Positions 44,540-56,682 of a DNA stretch of 64,000 nt are shown here, piece by piece. The DNA comes from Citrus sinensis. Lineage: Eukaryota; Streptophyta; Magnoliopsida; Sapindales; Rutaceae. Location: NCBI RefSeq assembly GCF_022201045.2, contig NC_068563.1, forward strand, positions 26,075,001 through 26,139,000, given 5' to 3'. Position 1 is the stretch's first letter. Every line of letters begins with the position of its first letter. Position numbers and translations under genes: made by a program. The notes below the pieces were generated by a model that was given only the letters and a program-made list of their open reading frames with translations, was not told the origin of the DNA and made no database searches.

Positions 44540-46809
44540 ATTAGGTCAATTCGATTTTTTATAAAGATATATGAGCTACAACTTTCGCTCACGAGTGGGG
44601 ACGAGTTAGATTTAGGCAATCTTCAACTCATATAACGTTGATCATGGACCGAATCAACATAGGAAACAAAAGTCGAGGAAGTTGAATCTCCTTGCCTTCA
44701 AGTTGCATGGATGGGAGTCATACAAGGAAAAGGTTGTCTTCGTTCAATGACGATCGGCTTGAAGTTCTTAAATTAAGCTACGGCGTTTGCCTCCACTTAG
44801 CTTGACTTCTGAAGCTGGAGACTCTTCCTTTTGTATTGGCTTCGTTGGTACTTAAATTACCTCGGCGTCTTGGATGTGTTTCTGAAGCCATGTCATTGTC
44901 TACGAGTAGAATTTTTTTTTGTTGGGGGGAAGCGGAAGAGGAAATCTATCGGAAAAGTAGTAAAATGATATTTTTTGTAAAGATATAGTAGGAAAATAAT
45001 AGGGAACAATACTTTTTGTAGTCATTTGATATTTGTCAATTTTTAAAATATTGAAATGATAATAACCCAAAACAAAAACAAAACTTTTTTCAATCAAAAA
45101 CAAAAATAAAGAAATAAATAGACAATCCCATGTATAAAAAGCTAACCGGTAATGGTGAAGACGACACTGACATCCTCCGTTTCTCTATTAAGCTACTTCA
45201 AGTGTTTAAGGTTTCTGATAATTATAGAAATTAAGAAATAACATAAAGAAGAATGATCAATTAGGGGAAGTGATTGAAATTGATGTGGGTTTGGACGGTG
45301 GATGATGAAAGCTGACTTTGTTTTGTTATGTAAAATCAACGGTGCCCAAAAGGCTGTTCTGACGCAGATGCTTCCCTTCCTTGCATACTACTGTAGTAAA
45401 AATGGTTTTTTTTTTTCTATCTAAAGGTTAATAGTTTAGTTTGGCGAAAAAGAATTTTAAGTACAGTAAAATTTTTATAAATTAATAATTTTCTATCATA
45501 TAAAATTTATTAATTTAAAAGAAGTATTGATTAATCTATATTAATAATTTATCAATTCATAAAGTGTATATACAATTTGATAAACATACATTTTAATCAA
45601 TTAAAATTCATTGTATTTTACCAATCTTATAAATTAAAAGTGAATTAATATACTAAATTTAAATTAAATTAATAAAAAAATTTATAATTCTTACAATTTC
45701 AAAATTCAACCCTTAAACTTCTAGAAATGATAAGCATAGCATTACTCAATTTAAATTCAACCCTTAAACATCATGGCAAGAGAATAGTGAAGAAAAAAAG
45801 AAAAGAAAAGAAAAGGAAAAAACAAACTCACAAACACATTGTTATCGACCTCTATGGCCTATAGAACTAACTCCCTCAGAAATGATTTCAAGTTCTGTAA
45901 TTTTCTGTATAAAATGAGAGCATTTTCCTGTTTAAAGCAGGGGTAGTAACAGTGTCACAATAGAAAGCGTTCTGATAGTAAGATTAAGTAGTATTGTGAT
46001 TTTAATTGGGGGAAATTGTCCCATACGCTTATTTCCTTATGTGATTTAGATTCAAGTCAAGACGACCCTCCATTTTAGTATAAAAGTCTATACAAATGTA
46101 CGTTTTACTCGATGTTTACGTAGAAACAAATGATTTGCTGATTTAGTACCACTCTTGTTTACTGGGTGGGATTTGGCTCCTCCAAATTTGTAGCCAATAT
46201 TTTACTTTGATGAGAAAATCAAATAATGTTTGAACAAATAATTTTTCTTTTTTATGCACTTTCTTAAAACGTATGGAGTAAAGTACAAATTGATTTTTTA
46301 GCCCTTTGACTCTTCCATATTCAAACGCAAATTAGTGGTCTGTTAAATATTGCTACTTAAAACCATTCAGCCAAATATTGTAAAAACTATAATTTCACAA
46401 AGTCAAAGTTTCTTTGATTATTGAATTGTAGAGTGTGCTATCATTTCCTAGCTAAAAATTTGTTTAGTTCTATTAAGTTTCAATCATTTTTTATTTTATT
46501 TAATTAATTAAAGTGAATTTATTATGTATAAATGCTATTTATGTAAAATTTTAAAATCCAGTGCTGAATTGAATTGTACTAAATTTTTTATAATTTTTTG
46601 TCACACCTGCATTTCTAACAGTTTAGTATAAATATTGAGAGCACATAGTATATAGGATTAAAAGAGATTGATTTCGAGTGCTACAAGATTTTTAGGATTG
46701 CATGCGCAAGGGTTTAAAAACAAAGTGTGCATTTAATTACACTAAACGAAGGTGCATTTTTATGACGAAATAAAAACTGGTTGTATAAATGGCTCCATAA
46801 TTAGTGTAC
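44540..46809. other. C-D spacer
   Basis: 44540 to about 44912 and about 45960 to 46809 follow the A-B spacer in order. The ~1 kb between them (about 44912-45960) has no counterpart there and is an insertion of unknown type: AT-rich, with palindromic TTAATTTA/TAAATTAA stretches around 45470-45670, no coding frame and no ends I can define. Confidence 0.55.
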
Positions 46810-47383
46810 TTAATATCCATCTAAGCTATCACTTCCGAAAATGATATCAGAAGTCGAACACATTTCCAACTGTATTTTAGATAATAGTTCAATCCCAATT
46901 TCGTCAACTTGTTTTGAGAAAGCAGGCTTCTTGGGAGAATTTATATTTGTGGTTTCATTCTTGAGCATTGACGAAACTTCCAACGTTGAAGGTCTATCAT
47001 TTGGATTCTCCTGGACACACAACAAAGCTATATCCAGACGTCTCATTAATTTACAAGTGAAATTTGTATCATCTCGTGATGAATCCACAAACTCCATGCC
47101 CTTGCCACATTTCCACAACTCATATGCCTGAAATTATTAAGTATTATCTTGCTACATATTTTATACTACTTAGTTACGTGCATATATATATAGACACACA
47201 CACACAGGGTTACTATAGCCAAAGAAACTTACATGCTCTAGAAGACTTAAATTTTCATTGATGCCACATAACATCAAAAGACTTTTCCCAGTTATCATTC
47301 GTAAATGTAAGACTTCAAAGCTAAAAATGTCTGATTCGGTAGAGTAAACACCTCTATGAGTGTATTTAGGAGGAATATAACCT
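46810..47383 (-). pseudogene. B-type receptor kinase remnant, last two exons (gene D)
   Basis: Exon 6 (47233-47383) and exon 7 (46810-47127) of a B-type kinase: [10 protein letters not shown] and [10 protein letters not shown] match genes B and F. The APE-region glutamate is lysine (IPPKY), the SFGV glycine is glutamate (SFEV), and exon 7 ends in a shifted frame (SDSLDGY). Exons 1-5 are absent. Homology to the cluster stops just past 47400 and the sequence switches to the block shared with 22730-23967. A dead C-terminal fragment. Confidence 0.85.
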
Positions 47384-49429
47384 CTACATTTGAAAATAAC
47401 CAACACTCTTTCAGTATGTCTATATATATATATAATCAGCTTCAGTTCTGGAATTTAAATTTGAAAAGAGTCTACAATGTTGTAAATTGCATTTATCACT
47501 GTTTTACAATGGTATAAATTTAATTATAAATGACTGTCAAAAAATTAATAGATGGTTATTATTTATGATTATAATTAGAACATTAAAATTCAAGTCGACT
47601 CATTTATCTTTACGTTGATTTTATTCTTTGTGGTTATACTTAGAATATTAAACAATTAAGTCGACTGGTTTATCTTTATGTTGATCATTATAGGCCTCTT
47701 GAATCTTTTATTTACCTATATTTTCTTTGATTTGTTAATTTGAGTTGTATGAAATGTAGCTTTACTCCTGTTTTCTTTACTTTACTTTACTTTGGTTTTC
47801 TTTATTGTTGATAGGAATTTTCTTGTTAAAATTGTATGAATAATTGAAATTTCAAATTCATACTACAACCTGATGATTTAATAAAACCTTCAAACTAAAT
47901 CCACATATTCCATGAGTAAGAACCCTGAGATCACATTTATTCAAGTTTATGCTTTAAGTAAAATAAAAGTAGAAATGAGAATTTTAAAGAAGAAATTTAG
48001 TTATAAATAATTGTCAAATAATTAATTATCCAGCATTTATTTTATAGGTCCCACTGTTGGAACTCCATGTGATCTGCTAACTGGCAGGCCTTTTGTGGTT
48101 AGGCGAACCACAGTATACCTGCCCCATATAAGTTCCTCTCGTCTCATAGATATAACTAGTGCTATGTCATGTCCAACAAGGGCTCTTCGAAACTTTTTAT
48201 GTGAATTTTAAACATTACCCCATTACGCTTTTGAAACACCAAAACTACCTCTCTTAAATTTTAAAAATATAAAAAAAAAAATACATGTTAAAAGAATGTT
48301 TTATGTCTTTAGCTTAACAGTTAGCACACGTATTATACTCGACATTTTTCTTCTGTAATTCTTCACTTCTTTTTTCTTTGATTCTTCACACGTCACTGCT
48401 CTTTTATCTCTAAAAAATTAAATTGTCTGTAGAAGCTTACTATTTAATTTACTGATCTAATTATTTAGCTCTAAATATTTAGATAAGTTTTCTTAATTAA
48501 TTATCACTTCTTTAATTTATTTAGTGATTTCTCTTAGATAAAAGAATTAAGGTTATGTCCTAGGAAAATATTAACTCTTATATTATAGTGTTGATAAAGA
48601 GGTTATCCTTGAATTTTTAACACATGAAAACACATCGAGGTTACTATAAATTCATTGAAGGAAATATTTTAATAAATTTAGATTTTGGTACATATTATTT
48701 GTTGAATTTTTTTTCTTTCCAAATTGAACGTAGCCCTTATGATATTCAATTCGTGATAGTGCCACTAAATGTAAAGTGTCGAACTAGATCATATTTCAAT
48801 TTTGTGGCCTATTTTCTAGTTTTCTAGTTACACAGAGGGCATCTTGGATTTCTCTACGCGGTCTATAGTCTCTAGTCCAAATGAAGAAATCGAATTCACC
48901 ATGTATATTCTACTCGGAAGAAGAATATGAGCAACACATGGTCCAATTCGCATTGTATGGAAGTAAAACCGAAGCATTAGACCAAAAGCAAACCTTATTC
49001 ATATTTTTAGTTACTGATAACAATTTTTTTCCCCTCTTATTATCATCTTAATTAGGAAATATAGTAATTCGTTAACTTTTTGGGAAATTAAAAAGGATGG
49101 CAATATACAATATTCTTGTGTTGAGTCTTGAAAGCTAATTCCCTTGAAACTGGAAAACTGGTATCGTTTTTCAAACCACATAAATGATATATTCCAGCTT
49201 TCAATGTGATCGAAAGATGTCATAGCCACACTCAAAATTAATAAATGATCCCTAAGAATTACGAAAATGATATCAATGAAATTACAAATTCTTGAAGAGT
49301 TTATAGAACATTAATTGATCCAAATCCAATACAAACTGCTTACTAGTACAGCATCAAGAGAGCCATTTATTTTTTCAGTAGGCAAATTAAACAACTGCAG
49401 CAGTCACTAGCGAGCTAGTATAGACCAAT
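47384..49429. other. Intergenic, made of two duplicated blocks
   Basis: About 47530-48900 aligns with 22730-23967, and about 48930-49400 aligns with 40771-41190. In the first copy of this junction the Gypsy element and PADRE fragment sit between the two blocks; here they are contiguous, so this is the pre-insertion arrangement. No gene seen. Confidence 0.65.
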
Positions 49430-49435
49430 TGTTCA

Positions 49436-49545
49436 TCTACCAACCAATTGTGAAATTGTTACATCATTACTTGAACATACTTCCGATCCAATCGTGGCTT
49501 TATTTTGTTCGTCTTCATAAGCTTTGTTTGAGAAATCGGAGTCCA
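49436..49545 (-). pseudogene. Exon 7 fragment of an A-type receptor kinase
   Basis: Plus-strand CCAACCAATTGTGAAATTG and following bases repeat the 3' end of gene E exon 7 (about 49976-50080), encoding the same VTISQLVG tail. The match breaks after GAGAAA. The next ~150 bases instead resemble the gene B upstream flank near 14913-15050. A seventh, tiny remnant. Confidence 0.7.
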
Positions 49546-49969
49546 TTCGATGAGTCTATCAGCATTCTTTAACTAATTATTAGATTAAATGTATAAATTT
49601 AAAACTAGTAAAAGTTTAGAATATGAAAGAACCTTGATTCATTCAAGAAATAATTAAAATTTTAATCCTTTTCAAACTGGTTAATATTAACCTTATCATT
49701 ATGTGAAAACACAATTTAGAAGAAAAAGAAAAAAAAAAATCTCACAAAGTTGGTGTGTGGAATAGTCAATACGTTGTCCTTGATTTTTTACAAACTCTTA
49801 AAAGTCTATAGATGTAGTTAGTGATATTACATTACATTAATTGATCCAAATCCAATACAAACTGCTTACCAGTACAGCCTCAAGAGAGTCATTTATTACT
49901 CAATTGGCAAATTAAACAACTACAGTAGTCACTAGCAGCTTGCCAAGAGCTATAGCGTAGATCAATTGT

Positions 49970-52900
49970 TCATCTACCAACCAATTGTGAAATTGTTACA
50001 TCATTACTTGAACAAATTTCCAATCCAATCGTGGCTTTCCTTTGTTCATCTTCGTAAGCTTGCTTTGAGAAAGTTGCAGGCTTCTTTGGAGTCATTATAT
50101 CAGCCGTGCTCTCATTTTCGAGCATCGAAGAAACTTCCAGCATAGAAGGTCTATCGTCTGGGTTCTCCTGAACACACAACAGAGCTATTTGCAGACATGT
50201 TAGCAATTTCCACGAGGAATGCGTATCATCTAGTGATGTATCCATTAACCCCATGCCTTTCCCATCTTTCCACAGCTCATAAGCCTGTAAATATCGAATA
50301 TTTTATTGAGTTACATTCAATTAATTAGCACTATAAAGTTTTGATCCAGTGTGCATTATAAAGGGGGTTATGAAGAAACTTACATACTGTACAAGGCTTG
50401 AATTTTCATTCTGGCCAGATTGAACGAACAATCTTCTTCCACTTATAATTTGCAAAAGTAAAACCCCAAAACTGTAGACATCAGATTTGGTGGAGTAGAT
50501 GCCTCTCGTCACATACTCAGGAGGGATATAGCCACTGTTGTACCAAGTAATTACAAATATCAGTGAAATTGTTTGACCTAAAAGGTTAAGCTGATTGGTA
50601 AAGGCTCAACAATAGTATTAAAGACAAGTCGAAAAATAGACGTATGTACACTTACTGTGTTCCAACAATTCGACTGGTGTTTGCTTCAACGTCGTCTTTC
50701 ACAAAAATTCTAGCTAAGCCAAAATCTGATATTTTAGGCTTCATATTTTCATCCAATAAAACATTACTGGCTTTCAAATCTCGATGAATAATTGTTAATC
50801 TAGAATATTCTTGAAGATAAAGAAGCCCTTGAGTTATTCCTTGAATGATATGAATGCGTTTTTTCCAATCCAAAATAAACCTTCGGATGGGATCTACATC
50901 AAATATAAGTATAATTGGACGGTCAGTAGCACTAGCATTTGGAGATGAGAAAGCAAATGGAGGCACATAAATTAAGAATTAAGCAGAAGCACATACCAAA
51001 AAGGAAATAGTCCAAGCTTCGTTTTGGCATGTACTCGTAGATCAGCATTTGTTCTTCTCTGTCAATGCAAAAACCTAAAATCCTAATAAGATTTACATGT
51101 TGGAGTTTTGCAGTAAGCATAACCTCATTCTTGAACTCCTCAAATCCTTGTTTGGATGTCTTTGAGAGTTTCTTCACTGCTATTACCTGTCCACCAGGTA
51201 ATACACCCTACAAACACCCCCAAAACATGAAAGAGGAAAAAAAAAATGCAATGTTCATATACATATGTGTGTGTATTTCGCTAATTAATTAATAAGATGA
51301 GAGATAGCCAAGCAATCGATATATAACCTTGTAAACAGGGCCATATCCACCCTCCCCGAGCTTATTTTCAATTGAAAATCTATCCGTGGCCACCTCAATA
51401 TCAGCCAAGCTATATTCTCTAAGATCAGGATCATTGCTGTTAAAATCTCCAGCATGTGCTTGACTGTTTGCTCCGTCCTTTGATGACTTGGCTGAGTCAA
51501 TTACTATCCCAATTAATATCAACCAAGGAAAAGAAAAAAGAAAAAAGCTAATTTAAGTAAATTGCCCACTTCTTCAACTGCGCTAAATAGAATAGAAGTA
51601 AAAATAATCCTAAACCCGTGTAGAAGAAGTTACCTTTTAATTTGAGGGTTTTCATCCAGCAGTAGTAATATAGCCAAAAACCTAGTAGAAGAATACAAGC
51701 TGCAGTTGTAGGCAAAACAACTACCCATAATAGTCGCTTTTTTTTACCATTCTTGTCATCCCCTTCAGCTGAAAAGTCAAATCACTTTGCGTTGGTTAAC
51801 CATTGATGCTGAAATAAAGATCTTAATTCAAGTCATTATCCAGAAAAGTGGTCAAACGCATTGCAGTGAGTGCGGAATTCTATTGCTTACCTGCAGCTTG
51901 AGAAAGCATCCAATCATGATCATAGGCAACTTTCCACACAAAGTAACCACGTAACTTCTTCTCCTTAGCATATGCAACCTTCATTCTAACGGCCTCGACA
52001 TCATCAAAACCAAACCAAATCTTCCCAATCGAGCAGTAATTCATCACATAAGTTGAATTGTACATAACTGGAACATTAGGACCATAGCTCTTGATGTAAT
52101 TCTTGATTTCCTTATAAGTCACAAAGCCGATATCACTCAAAGCTGGTCCTGTTGCTGCTGCACCAATACCATTGTCCTCAGGTTTCACAAGCGTCCACGC
52201 ATAGCCATAGCAAGGCAAACCCAAAACCAACTTGTCAGCCGATAATCCTTCATCGGTCCATGCCGTGATTCCGTATTCAGTATTAAAGACACTATTTGGG
52301 TCATACAGAGCCGCAGGAGCACTAGTATGATTTGTCCACATAGGTCTTGAGTATTCAGCAGTGATAACATGAACCCAATTCAAGTATTGTCTTATCGAGT
52401 CGATTGAATAAGCTCCTATTGTTGAGTATGGTGAATAAGCGACCCTTGCCGTCAAAATCAACTGTGATTGGCTCGAGTTATTTCTTGCTTCTAAAGCTAC
52501 GGCAGCTCGCCACTCTTTAAAGAGAATACCAATATTGTAATTATCCCAACTTGTGTTTGCCCAAGACCATGATAGATCTAAGCCTTGAAAGCCATAAAGT
52601 CTTGCTATTTTTATTGAGGAGTCAATGAAGGATTTCCTGGAAGAAGGATTGCTCGCCATGGAAGAATAAGTTGAATAGTTTGGATTCTTTCCTCCTCCGA
52701 TGGAAAGAAGTGTAGTGATTGATGGGTTCTTTTTTTTTACAGTGTCTGTGAAGTTGGAGAATTGTTTTTCATCAGAAGGTGATAAAGAGAGCTCGTAGGA
52801 AGTTGAGTTGACATCAGCAAAACCACACATAAGGTGAGTGAAGAGAGCAGAATTTACATCTGAAATGAAGAACTCATCGCCTGAATCCCAGTAACCAGCT

Positions 52901-52983
52901 CTGATTAAAGTTTGTGCTCTTGTAGGAAGCGATTCTGAAAATATACAAATGTGAAGGACAAGAACGATAATTTTGGATGCCAT
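49970..52983 (-). CDS. A-type chitinase-like receptor kinase (gene E)
   Basis: Predicted exons (minus strand): 51891-52983, 51634-51768, 51328-51503, 50997-51207, 50656-50893, 50384-50534, 49970-50284. All introns are GT-AG; 2319 nt, 772 aa, one frame. Signal peptide about 1-23, then a GH18 domain (25-363) with LLSIGGG kept but the catalytic motif reading D136-L-S-W-S140, so no chitinase activity is expected. Membrane helix 377-399, flanked by KKKR and a cysteine- and tyrosine-rich edge. Kinase: glycine loop 459-468 region ([10 protein letters not shown]), K480, HRD 575-577, DFG 595-597, GTHGYIPPEY activation segment; all key residues are present. A TRIM element starts 47 bp upstream of the ATG, so expression control may differ from its paralogues. 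Best intact A-type copy. Confidence 0.9.
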
Positions 52984-53029
52984 TGTGGGAACCTGGCTGT
53001 TGGAGGCATACCTAGTATGTGATTATATA

Positions 53030-53968
53030 TGTAATATCCTAGGCAAATCCCACATCGGTAAAATATGGGAGAGATGCTGGATTTATAAGGGGTGATTCAC
53101 ACCTTAATTGGCAAGACGCATTTTGGGGGGTATGGGCACCCCAGAAAAAAACCGTAAAGCGGATAATATCCTGTCATGTTTGGGTTAGATCATGACACTA
53201 TAGTATCAGAGCGACTCTGTGTGTCCTCTTGAGCGATGGTGGGGCAAACTTCAGCAAATCAGAGCGGCTTCACGTGTCCTCTTGAGCGATGGTGGGACAA
53301 ACGTCCTCGCTCGCTGAGTCCCCAAGGGGGGTGAATGTAACACCCTAAACAAATCCCACATAGGCAAAACACGAGAGAGATTATGGGTTTATAAAGGGTG
53401 ACCACACTTTAATTGGCAAGACACATTTTTGGGTGTATGGGTGCCCCAGAAACAAACCTGTGCGAGCCTTCTAAAGGTCTAAAGCAGAAGACACGTTTTG
53501 AGGTATATGGGCGCCCCATAAACAAACCTATGCTGGCCTTAAGAATGCCCAAAGCGGAAGACACATTTTAGGGTGTATGGGACCCCCAAAAACAAACTTG
53601 TCCAGGCCTTCTTAAGGCGCAAAACGAACAATATCTTATTAGGTTTAGGTTGGGTCATGACATTATTACATTATGGTATCAGAGCGGCTCTGCGTGTCCT
53701 CTTGAGCGATAATGGGGCAAACCTCAGCGAGGACGCTAAGTCCCTAAGGGGCACCCTAGGCAAATCCCACAAGGGGTGTATGTAATACGTTAGGCAAATC
53801 CCACATCGGCAAAACACGGAAGAGATGTTAAGTTTATAAGGGGTGATCCACACTTTAATTGGCAAGACATGTTTTGAGGTGTCTGGGCGCCTCAGGAACA
53901 AAACCCTGCGGGTCTTATTATGGCTCAAAACGGACAATATCTTGTCAGATCTGGGTTGAGTCATGACA
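53030..53968 (+). mobile_element. TRIM retrotransposon with three LTRs
   Basis: Terminal-repeat-retrotransposon-in-miniature. LTR copies at 53030-53197, 53336-53662 and 53781-53968 start TGTAAYAYCCTA or TGTAATACGT and end ATGACA. After LTR 1 and LTR 2 comes the initiator-Met primer site (TAGTATCAGAGC, TGGTATCAGAGC), and G-rich tracts precede LTR 2 and LTR 3. The outer ends are flanked by ATATA (53025-53029, 53969-53973), and the homologous site in gene A (about 8308-8318) is empty. The middle LTR has an internal triplication of a ~66-bp unit (CGCCCCA...CAAACCT). No coding capacity. Confidence 0.85.
53401..53640. repeat. Triplicated ~66-bp unit inside the middle TRIM LTR
   Basis: Segments containing ACACATTTTTGGGTGTATGG, ACACGTTTTGAGGTATATGG and ACACATTTTAGGGTGTATGG are each followed by an ACAAAC...GGCCTT-like stretch. 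The outer LTRs have one such unit. Confidence 0.75.
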
Positions 53969-53973
53969 ATATA

Positions 53974-54681
53974 TATGTACACACACAAAATGTAATGGAG
54001 AAATTATCTTATACCGATTGAGATTAGTTATTGCACTAATAATACAAACTTGAGTCAACTTTCAACTTATGAGCTTAGTCCATAAGTTTTTATACGATAT
54101 CAAAATCAAGTTACGGATGAGGGACCCTATAATACCTTCCAACCTAACTTAATAATTAATCTTAGCCAATGTGACATACTTTTTCTATCACTTTATCACG
54201 TCCAAGTTGATCTTTTAGCTTTGTCTTTTTTTCATGATAATAAGTGATAAGATTGAAGTTCTTAAATTAAGCTATGACTTTTTACCTCCGCTTAGCTTGA
54301 CTTCTGAAGTTGGAGACTCGTTCTTTTGTATTGAGTTTGTTGGTATTTAAATGAACTCGGAGTCTTCGACGTGTTTCTGAAGCAAAGTCATTATTCCTCT
54401 ATGACTCCATCCATGCAGTTGGAAGGCAAAATCTTGTGAAAATATTTTCTAAGTTGATTCAGTCCATGATCAATGTGCACAAAACGCAAAATCTTGCGAA
54501 AATCAAACCCGTCCTCACTCATGAGCTCGATTTCTAGCTTAAACTCCTCCTTACTCATGACATACTATATAAAATATCGAGTTGACCTCACTTTATTAAA
54601 TTACAGCTTGTTATTGAATTGAGTGTTGCCTTAATTAAGCTATCAACTTAATAAAGTGATTGTCATTAAGAAATACACTTA
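53974..54681. other. Gene E upstream spacer with inverted segments
   Basis: Compared with the gene A spacer the blocks are shuffled. About 54152-54227 is the reverse complement of 8462-8540, about 54236-54393 is colinear with 8819-8978, and about 54394-54640 is the reverse complement of 8556-8800. No gene. Confidence 0.75.
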
Positions 54682-55850
54682 GGTAGCGTTTACTTTTTGA
54701 ATTGGAGTGGGAATTCTGAGGAATGTGAATCGTAGGATTAGGAGTGTGAAGTGTGAGTGGGAATATGTTGTTTACTTACACTAGAATAAAAGTATGGAAT
54801 GAAGATTAGAATCCAATTTATGTGTTTACTTTGTCTTGAATTGGGAGTAAATAGTTTCAAATTACAATTTTATCCTTATTTAAAGAATTATAGTTTTTAA
54901 TTACAAAGTTAATAAAAAATATATTTAATGAATAAACATGTATTTTATTATATTTGTAAATTTATAATAATTATTAATATTCTTAATTATGTACATCACA
55001 ATTTTTTATAATTTTAATTATATAAATTAAAAATTATTGATAAGGGCAATATAAATTAAACATTTTTACTATTAACATAGTATGAAATTAATATTTTCTT
55101 AGAATAAACTATTTATTAGTATTAATTATTAATATTAAATAAATATAATACTATTATGTTTAAATAAATATAATCATATTATATTTTCAAATAAAGACGG
55201 TATATAGTAATATTATTAATTCTCTATCTATATAATAATATTATTTTTAAGTAATTTAAACTTAAAATCAAACCAAATTATTATTTAGTTAAATATAATA
55301 ATATTATTTAAATATTTATTAAATATAATTATAGTAAATTTAATAAAAGGAGGGTAAAAAAGAAGGGTAAATACAAAATGAAACATTATTTTATTTTAGT
55401 AAATTTAAATGTAATTATATTAAATTTATTATTATATAAAACAATAATATAATATTATTTAGTACAAAATTAATATTTTATTAGAATATAAATGAAGATA
55501 GCATATAGTAATATTTATTAATTCTCTATTAATATAATAATATTATTTTTAAGTAATTTTAACTTAGAATTAATGAAAATTATTATTTAGTTAAATATAA
55601 TAATATTATTCAAATAAATATAATATTATTTATTTTATTTTATTAAATATTAAATATTAAATATTAAATTAAGAAAGAAAAATGATAGAAAATGGAGAGG
55701 TGGGAGTGAATTCCCACTCCCACTCCTCACTCCAAAAATGGATGGGGTCCACGAAATGAAATTCCCAATCCTTTCTTAAATTATTGAAGTAAATACTGGA
55801 GTGTGAGGAATCTACACTCTTTACTCCTACTCCAGAAAGTAAACACAGCC
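54682..55850. mobile_element. PIF/Harbinger-type non-autonomous element
   Basis: 1169 bp, AT-rich inside. The ends are inverted, GGTAGCGTTTACTTTTTG and (right end, reversed) GGCTGTGTTTACTTTCTG, flanked by the 3-bp duplication TTA (54679-54681, 55851-55853). The gene A spacer near 9090 reads ACACTTAGTTACTTC without it, the empty site. Subterminal GGAGTGGGAATT motifs occur at both ends. No transposase. Confidence 0.85.
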
Positions 55851-55853
55851 TTA

Positions 55854-56682
55854 GTTACTTCTTGATGGTAAGATTCAATAATATTGTAATTTTTATAAAA
55901 AAATTTAAATTAAGACTCATATACCTTTTCCTTGTGTAATTTAATTTCCCGTCGAGTCCACCCTCCCATTTTATTATAAAAGTCTATACAAACATACGTT
56001 TTACTCAATGTTTACTTAGAAACAAATGACGCGCGTATGATTGCCGATCTAGTACCACTCTCGTATACTTGGTGGGATTTGGTTTCACCAAATTTGTAGC
56101 ATATATTTTACTTTAATGAGAAAATCAAATAATTATTGAACAAATAAATGTTCTTTTCTATATACTTTCTTAAAATGTATGGAGTTGGTAAAGTACAAAT
56201 TCATTTTTTAGCCCTTTGACTCCTTCAAAATCCAAACTCAAATTAATGGTCAGTTAAATAATGTTACTTAAAAATCATTCGGCCAAATATTTAAAAACTA
56301 TCATTTCACAAAGTCAAAGTTTCACTGGTTATTGAAATATAGAATGTGCTATCATTTCCTAGCTAGAATTTGTTTAATTCTATTAATTTACAATTGTTTT
56401 TCATTTTACTTAATTAATTAAAGTGAATTTATTATGTATACATTCTAAGTACGTAAAATTCTAAAAAATTTTATAATTTTTTGTCGGACCTGCGTTTTTA
56501 ACAGTTTAATATTAATATTGATAGCACATAATATACAGGATTAACCGATTAAGAGAGATTGATTTCGAGTGCTACAAGAATTTTAGGATCGCATGCACAA
56601 GGGTTTAAAAACAAAGTGTGCACTGAATAAAAACTGTGTACATGGTTCTAAAAGTGGCTCCAAAATTAGTGTACATTAACAT
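55854..56682. other. E-F spacer, 3' flank of gene F
   Basis: Colinear with 9090-10170 and about 45960-46809. No gene; no SINE at the site occupied in the A-B spacer. Confidence 0.7.
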
